From: JAJYLM01 sp964547905
GTDB lineage: Bacteria; JAMCPX01
Assembly (NCBI GenBank): GCA_964547905.1
Contig: CAZJPN010000040.1
Coordinates: 1 to 64,000 of the forward strand
Length of the DNA stretch: 64,000 nt
Reading direction: 5' to 3'
Positions 60,943 through 64,000 of the stretch are shown piece after piece (position 1 is the stretch's first letter; every line of letters begins with the position of its first letter). Made by a program: the position numbers and the translations under genes. The notes beneath the pieces are model-generated. The model searched no databases and was not told where the DNA came from. It saw only the letters and a list, made by a program, of their open reading frames with translations.

Positions 60943-62412
60943 TTACTTTACCGTTATAAACTGTGCAAGGACCGTTTTAAGATGTTCGGTATCAAGGGGT
61001 ATGTCTTTTAATTCCGACCTGTTGACAATATGTCCGAATGTGGTTTCAAGAAAGATCTTGAAATTATGTATCGTCTTTCTGAGTTCTATAAATTTGAACC
61101 TGTTTAACAGGTCTTCCTCTTTATAGATGCCGATACTGTCAAAAAATTTCTCAAACTCTTCATGATCACTGTATCGTACGAGCGAAAAACTTATATCCTG
61201 GAAATAATATATGTACTCCTTTATCATAGTAAACAACATCTGGATGGTATAGTTGTGTTTTACGCCGCTGTCTGTAGTGTTTTGTTCAAAGAACTCAAGT
61301 ACGTTTTTGAACAGCCATATATCCTCTCTCAATCGTAACGACTGCTCTATCTTTGATACGAAATCAGGGAATATATCCGTACCTTTTATCGATAGGTCAA
61401 ACTTGTGGGCAACCAGGATAATGGATTGTTGAATAAAATTTGCAAGGATGCCTTTGGCGGAATCTATTGCAGCCCGTAGTTTTAAAAGATTTCCTATCTC
61501 TATTGCGTCTTTCAGTATCTGTCCAAAAACCTTTCTGATCTCTATGCTGAGTTGAAAAGACAGGGAATCTATCGTTGCGATTATACTCTCATCGTATCGG
61601 TTGTTTTCTTTTTTCTTGAGGAACTCGTCGTCGAGGAATTTTGTTATCATCTTTGCTTCGGAGTTTATAAGTGTAAATAAAAGGAGTGAAGCCCTCAGCT
61701 CTTCGATGTCTTCGGATTCATTGTTTATATGCCTCAGATATCGAATAAGTTTGAACAGAGATAAAAACACAATGGATATTTTTACCCTCAAATTCTCGTT
61801 TGTTATGCCGTTTACTATAATTCTTATGTTCCGGTCGTGGATCTTATCATATCTCTCGAGGAATGGCTCCGATTTGAGAGGATTAAAATACTTGTTGAGA
61901 GATATCTCTCTGCTTGTAAGCTGACCGAGATTGCTATACATGGTGTAAGAAACCTTTTTGGTGTTGGCAACCGTTTCGTAAAGCGCACCGAGGTTCAGAA
62001 AAGTTATGTAGAGCAGATAAAGACTGTCTCGTGGAGACGATTGGTTAAGATATAATTCGATAATCCTGTCCCTTGCATAATCGGCTAAAAGCCGGTTCTC
62101 TACATAAGCCTGAAAATAAAACGCATTGGCAGAATGATCAACGAGCAAAAGCCTTATGATGGAAACTATGCGTTTTGCGGATCCGGATAGTATTTTGATT
62201 TCGTTATAAAAGTTTTTGGATATGATCTGTTCTTTATTCGATAGGGCAAGATTATCTATGTTGAAAAAACGCTCGGTTGCTTTTAGAAGCATTTCAAGCT
62301 CGTCAAGCAGTCTGTCTTTACCTTCTATTGCAAGCGTTTCAAGCCATTTATCCCGTTCTATGGATATGGCTTTTTTCATCGTGTAATCTTTTTTAGTATC
62401 CATAGTGTTCAT
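60943..62412 (-). CDS. unrecognised all-helical protein
   Basis: 489 residues from the first ATG (62412, overlapping gpsA by 20); ATGs at 62403 and 62379 are alternatives. It is predicted soluble and almost fully alpha-helical, with many charged residues, no membrane segments, no cysteine motifs and no repeats that I can see. Segments such as LAHRIIE- or NALAFYFQAYVENRLLADYA-like stretches do not match any domain I know. It follows gpsA directly and precedes the epimerase by 47 bases. The function is unknown. Confidence 0.8.
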   Translation of the reverse strand: MNTMDTKKDYTMKKAISIERDKWLETLAIEGKDRLLDELEMLLKATERFFNIDNLALSNKEQIISKNFYNEIKILSGSAKRIVSIIRLLLVDHSANAFYFQAYVENRLLADYARDRIIELYLNQSSPRDSLYLLYITFLNLGALYETVANTKKVSYTMYSNLGQLTSREISLNKYFNPLKSEPFLERYDKIHDRNIRIIVNGITNENLRVKISIVFLSLFKLIRYLRHINNESEDIEELRASLLLFTLINSEAKMITKFLDDEFLKKKENNRYDESIIATIDSLSFQLSIEIRKVFGQILKDAIEIGNLLKLRAAIDSAKGILANFIQQSIILVAHKFDLSIKGTDIFPDFVSKIEQSLRLREDIWLFKNVLEFFEQNTTDSGVKHNYTIQMLFTMIKEYIYYFQDISFSLVRYSDHEEFEKFFDSIGIYKEEDLLNRFKFIELRKTIHNFKIFLETTFGHIVNRSELKDIPLDTEHLKTVLAQFITVK

Positions 62413-63400
62413 CTTTTAACGACCTGCCCAATAATGATTTGATGGACTCTTTTGCGTCTTTACCCCTGTGCAGGATCTCGTATATTTCCGCCGATACCGG
62501 CATATCAATATTCAGTTTCTCGGAAATCATTTTGACGGATACCGATGTCTGTACGCCTTCTGCTACCATGATCATGCTGTCCAATATGTCCTTTATACGT
62601 TCGCCTCTCCCGATTTTGAATCCAACAGTCCTGTTCCTGCTTTGTTCGTCCGTTGCCGTGAGAACAAGATCCCCGAGTCCGGATAACCCGGAAAATGTTT
62701 CCTTCTTCGCGCCCATTTTTATACCGAGTCGTATTATCTCGGCAAGTCCTCTTGTTATAATGGCTGCCCTTGCACTCTTGCCTATATTTGCTCCATCGCA
62801 TATACCCGCAGCTATGGCTATCACATTTTTAAGGCTTCCTCCAAGCTCAACGCCTGTCACATCATCCGCAGCATAGAGCCTTAGCGTCTTGGTATTTAGG
62901 GTATTCTGGAGTTCTCTGGCTGTCTGTATGTTGTCCGAAGCTATAGTGACTGCCGTCGGCATACCTGCTATAACCTCTTTTGCAAAGCTTGGCCCCGAAA
63001 GAGCGGCACAAATGATGTCTTTGCCCAATACATCCTTTATAACCTCTGTCGGCCGCATGAGTGTCGAGGTTTCGATACCTTTAATCGCACTCACGACAAC
63101 GGCATCTTTTTCTCTATATGAACCCACATGCTTTATTATGTCGCGCATGTATTGAGAAGGCACCACGATTATGAGAAGTTTTTGTTTTTGGATTGCCTCT
63201 TGGATATCGACGAACGCCCTAATCCTTTCGGATAGGACAATGCCTGGCATAAAATAGGTATTTATGTGCCTGGTATTTATGTCGTCACAAAGCTCTTTTT
63301 CTCTGGCCCATAAAGAGACAGTGTAATCATTTACCGCCAGTATATGCGATAGGGCTGTTCCCCAGCTTCCGGCACCGATAACAGCGATCTTCTTCTCCAC
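62393..63400 (-). CDS. gpsA: glycerol-3-phosphate dehydrogenase [NAD(P)+]
   Basis: 335 residues from the GTG at 63400, six bases after AAGGAG. An upstream ATG at 63415 includes the ribosome-binding site in its coding frame and longer starts look non-coding. The cofactor motif GAGSWGTALS is at residues 9-18; the catalytic Lys is in SLKNVIAIAAGICDG (about residue 195), and SGPSFAKEV is a signature. It makes sn-glycerol-3-phosphate for phospholipid synthesis. Confidence 0.96.
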   Translation of the reverse strand: MEKKIAVIGAGSWGTALSHILAVNDYTVSLWAREKELCDDINTRHINTYFMPGIVLSERIRAFVDIQEAIQKQKLLIIVVPSQYMRDIIKHVGSYREKDAVVVSAIKGIETSTLMRPTEVIKDVLGKDIICAALSGPSFAKEVIAGMPTAVTIASDNIQTARELQNTLNTKTLRLYAADDVTGVELGGSLKNVIAIAAGICDGANIGKSARAAIITRGLAEIIRLGIKMGAKKETFSGLSGLGDLVLTATDEQSRNRTVGFKIGRGERIKDILDSMIMVAEGVQTSVSVKMISEKLNIDMPVSAEIYEILHRGKDAKESIKSLLGRSLKDEHYGY

Positions 63401-63725
63401 GTATAACTCCTTCATTTTATAGCAGCGAGGAAAAATTTCTTTTTTATTATCTACGACTTTAAAAAATTTGCAAGCAATAAATTTAAGTGTATCAAAAATA
63501 CATTTGCAAAACTTCTCCATCAAAACCCAAATATTCAAAACAAACAATGAAAGAACAAAACCTGGTTTAATTTTGTTTCTTTGGATTTGTTGAGGGTTTC
63601 GATATTAGAATTTATTAGTATTTAAGGAAATTGTGAATCGCACGACCTATGCTTTTACAGCCGTATATTTCTCATCGAGCGATTTGCGATTAAATCGGGC
63701 TGATCGTAAAGAAGAAATGCATGTT
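63401..63725. other. intergenic region without a gene
   Basis: A 325-base AT-rich gap between gpsA and hisS. I see no convincing open frame. There is a short GCGATTT...AAATCGG palindrome near 63680-63700 and runs of A and T. It probably holds the gpsA promoter. Confidence 0.5.
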
Positions 63726-64000
63726 TTATAAATGCTGAATTGCACCGACTATATCCATATCTTTCACCTTCTCCTGGTGTCCGTCGGAAAGTCGCTTCAG
63801 TGTAACATATCCTTCTTTTAATTCATCCTTACCTATGATGGCGACTGCAAAAGATTTTATTCTGTCTGCACGCCGCATCATACTCTTGATAGTTTTTTCG
63901 CCGTATCCTATTTCACACGTTTTTTCCGCCTGTCTCAACAGCAGTGCAATATCAAGCGCCTTTTGCTTGGCTTCTTCTGTTAAGGGAATAATAAAAACAT
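63726..64000 (-). CDS. hisS: histidyl-tRNA synthetase, C-terminal part (cut by window edge)
   Basis: The frame runs through the window edge, so only about the last 90 codons are seen. They read as the HisS anticodon-binding domain: VFIIPLTEEAKQKALDIA, RRADRIKSFAVAIIGKDEL and the ending KDMDIVGAIQHL. HisS charges tRNA-His. The TAA/TAG-side end is complete at 63726. The rest of the gene lies beyond 64000. Confidence 0.9.
   Translation of the reverse strand, partial: VFIIPLTEEAKQKALDIALLLRQAEKTCEIGYGEKTIKSMMRRADRIKSFAVAIIGKDELKEGYVTLKRLSDGHQEKVKDMDIVGAIQHL

Noticed and set aside
63401..63547. Long N-terminal extension of gpsA to 63547
   Set aside because: The added residues are rich in Phe, Cys and Lys, unlike GpsA, and the GTG at 63400 has a proper ribosome-binding site.

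Overview
The window is chromosomal DNA of moderate GC from a Gram-negative bacterium. The Gram-negative reading rests on a LapA/LapB-type lipopolysaccharide-assembly protein, lipoproteins, an RpoH sigma-32 and a 14-gene Nuo complex I. The order rplU-rpmA-obgE-proB-proA-nadD-rsfS-rlmH and the oxygen-sensitive glycyl radical enzyme with its activase resemble deltaproteobacterial (Desulfobacterota-like) anaerobes or facultative anaerobes. That placement is an inference from gene order and content; no rRNA is present to settle it. I see no prophage, CRISPR array, transposase or complete mobile element. The window is mostly core metabolism with several unusual domain fusions and a set of short palindromic or terminal-inverted-repeat elements between genes.

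Layout. 1-9 kb: a pentapeptide-repeat membrane protein, radA, an orphan oppF-type ATPase, ndk, rlmN, an MBL-fold hydrolase, a truncated NHL-type lipoprotein, a small membrane protein and pyrD. 9-15.6 kb: tRNA-Arg(CCG), an isochorismatase-fold protein, a PAS/GAF/HD-GYP c-di-GMP phosphodiesterase, a GMC oxidoreductase and an orphan radical-SAM DNA-repair-like protein. 15.7-29 kb: a complete, tightly packed nuoA-N operon. 29-38 kb, all minus strand: PAP2 phosphatase, zinc-dependent phospholipase C-like protein, FmdB zinc ribbon, DUF167, DivIVA, rpoH, then a glycyl radical enzyme activase, a 994-residue glycyl radical enzyme with an N-terminal SCP2-like domain, and an SDR.

38-45 kb: the rplU...rlmH housekeeping run, followed by a LapA-LapB fusion protein. 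45-52 kb: a membrane TPR Ser/Thr kinase, rdgB and three surface-polysaccharide genes (GT4; WecA fused to a truncated CapD-like N-half; GT2). 52-58 kb, minus strand: glutaryl-CoA dehydrogenase, DUF456, accD, then a compact operon of saccharopine-dehydrogenase-like protein, SCP2 protein and amino-acid permease. 58-64 kb: a lipoprotein alpha/beta hydrolase, an epimerase, an unrecognised helical protein, gpsA and the 3' end of hisS.

Most interesting signals: (i) a MITE-like element with about 28-36 bp terminal inverted repeats, in two complete copies (3182-3434 and 29037-29259) and two end remnants. Three minus-strand genes end inside or at its right terminus, and one remnant sits exactly where the lipoprotein loses its reading frame. 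(ii) The SCP2-glycyl radical enzyme fusion. (iii) Two genes whose best-supported starts are non-canonical AUU and AUA codons behind strong Shine-Dalgarno sequences (rsfS and the GT4 gene). (iv) Several fused envelope proteins.
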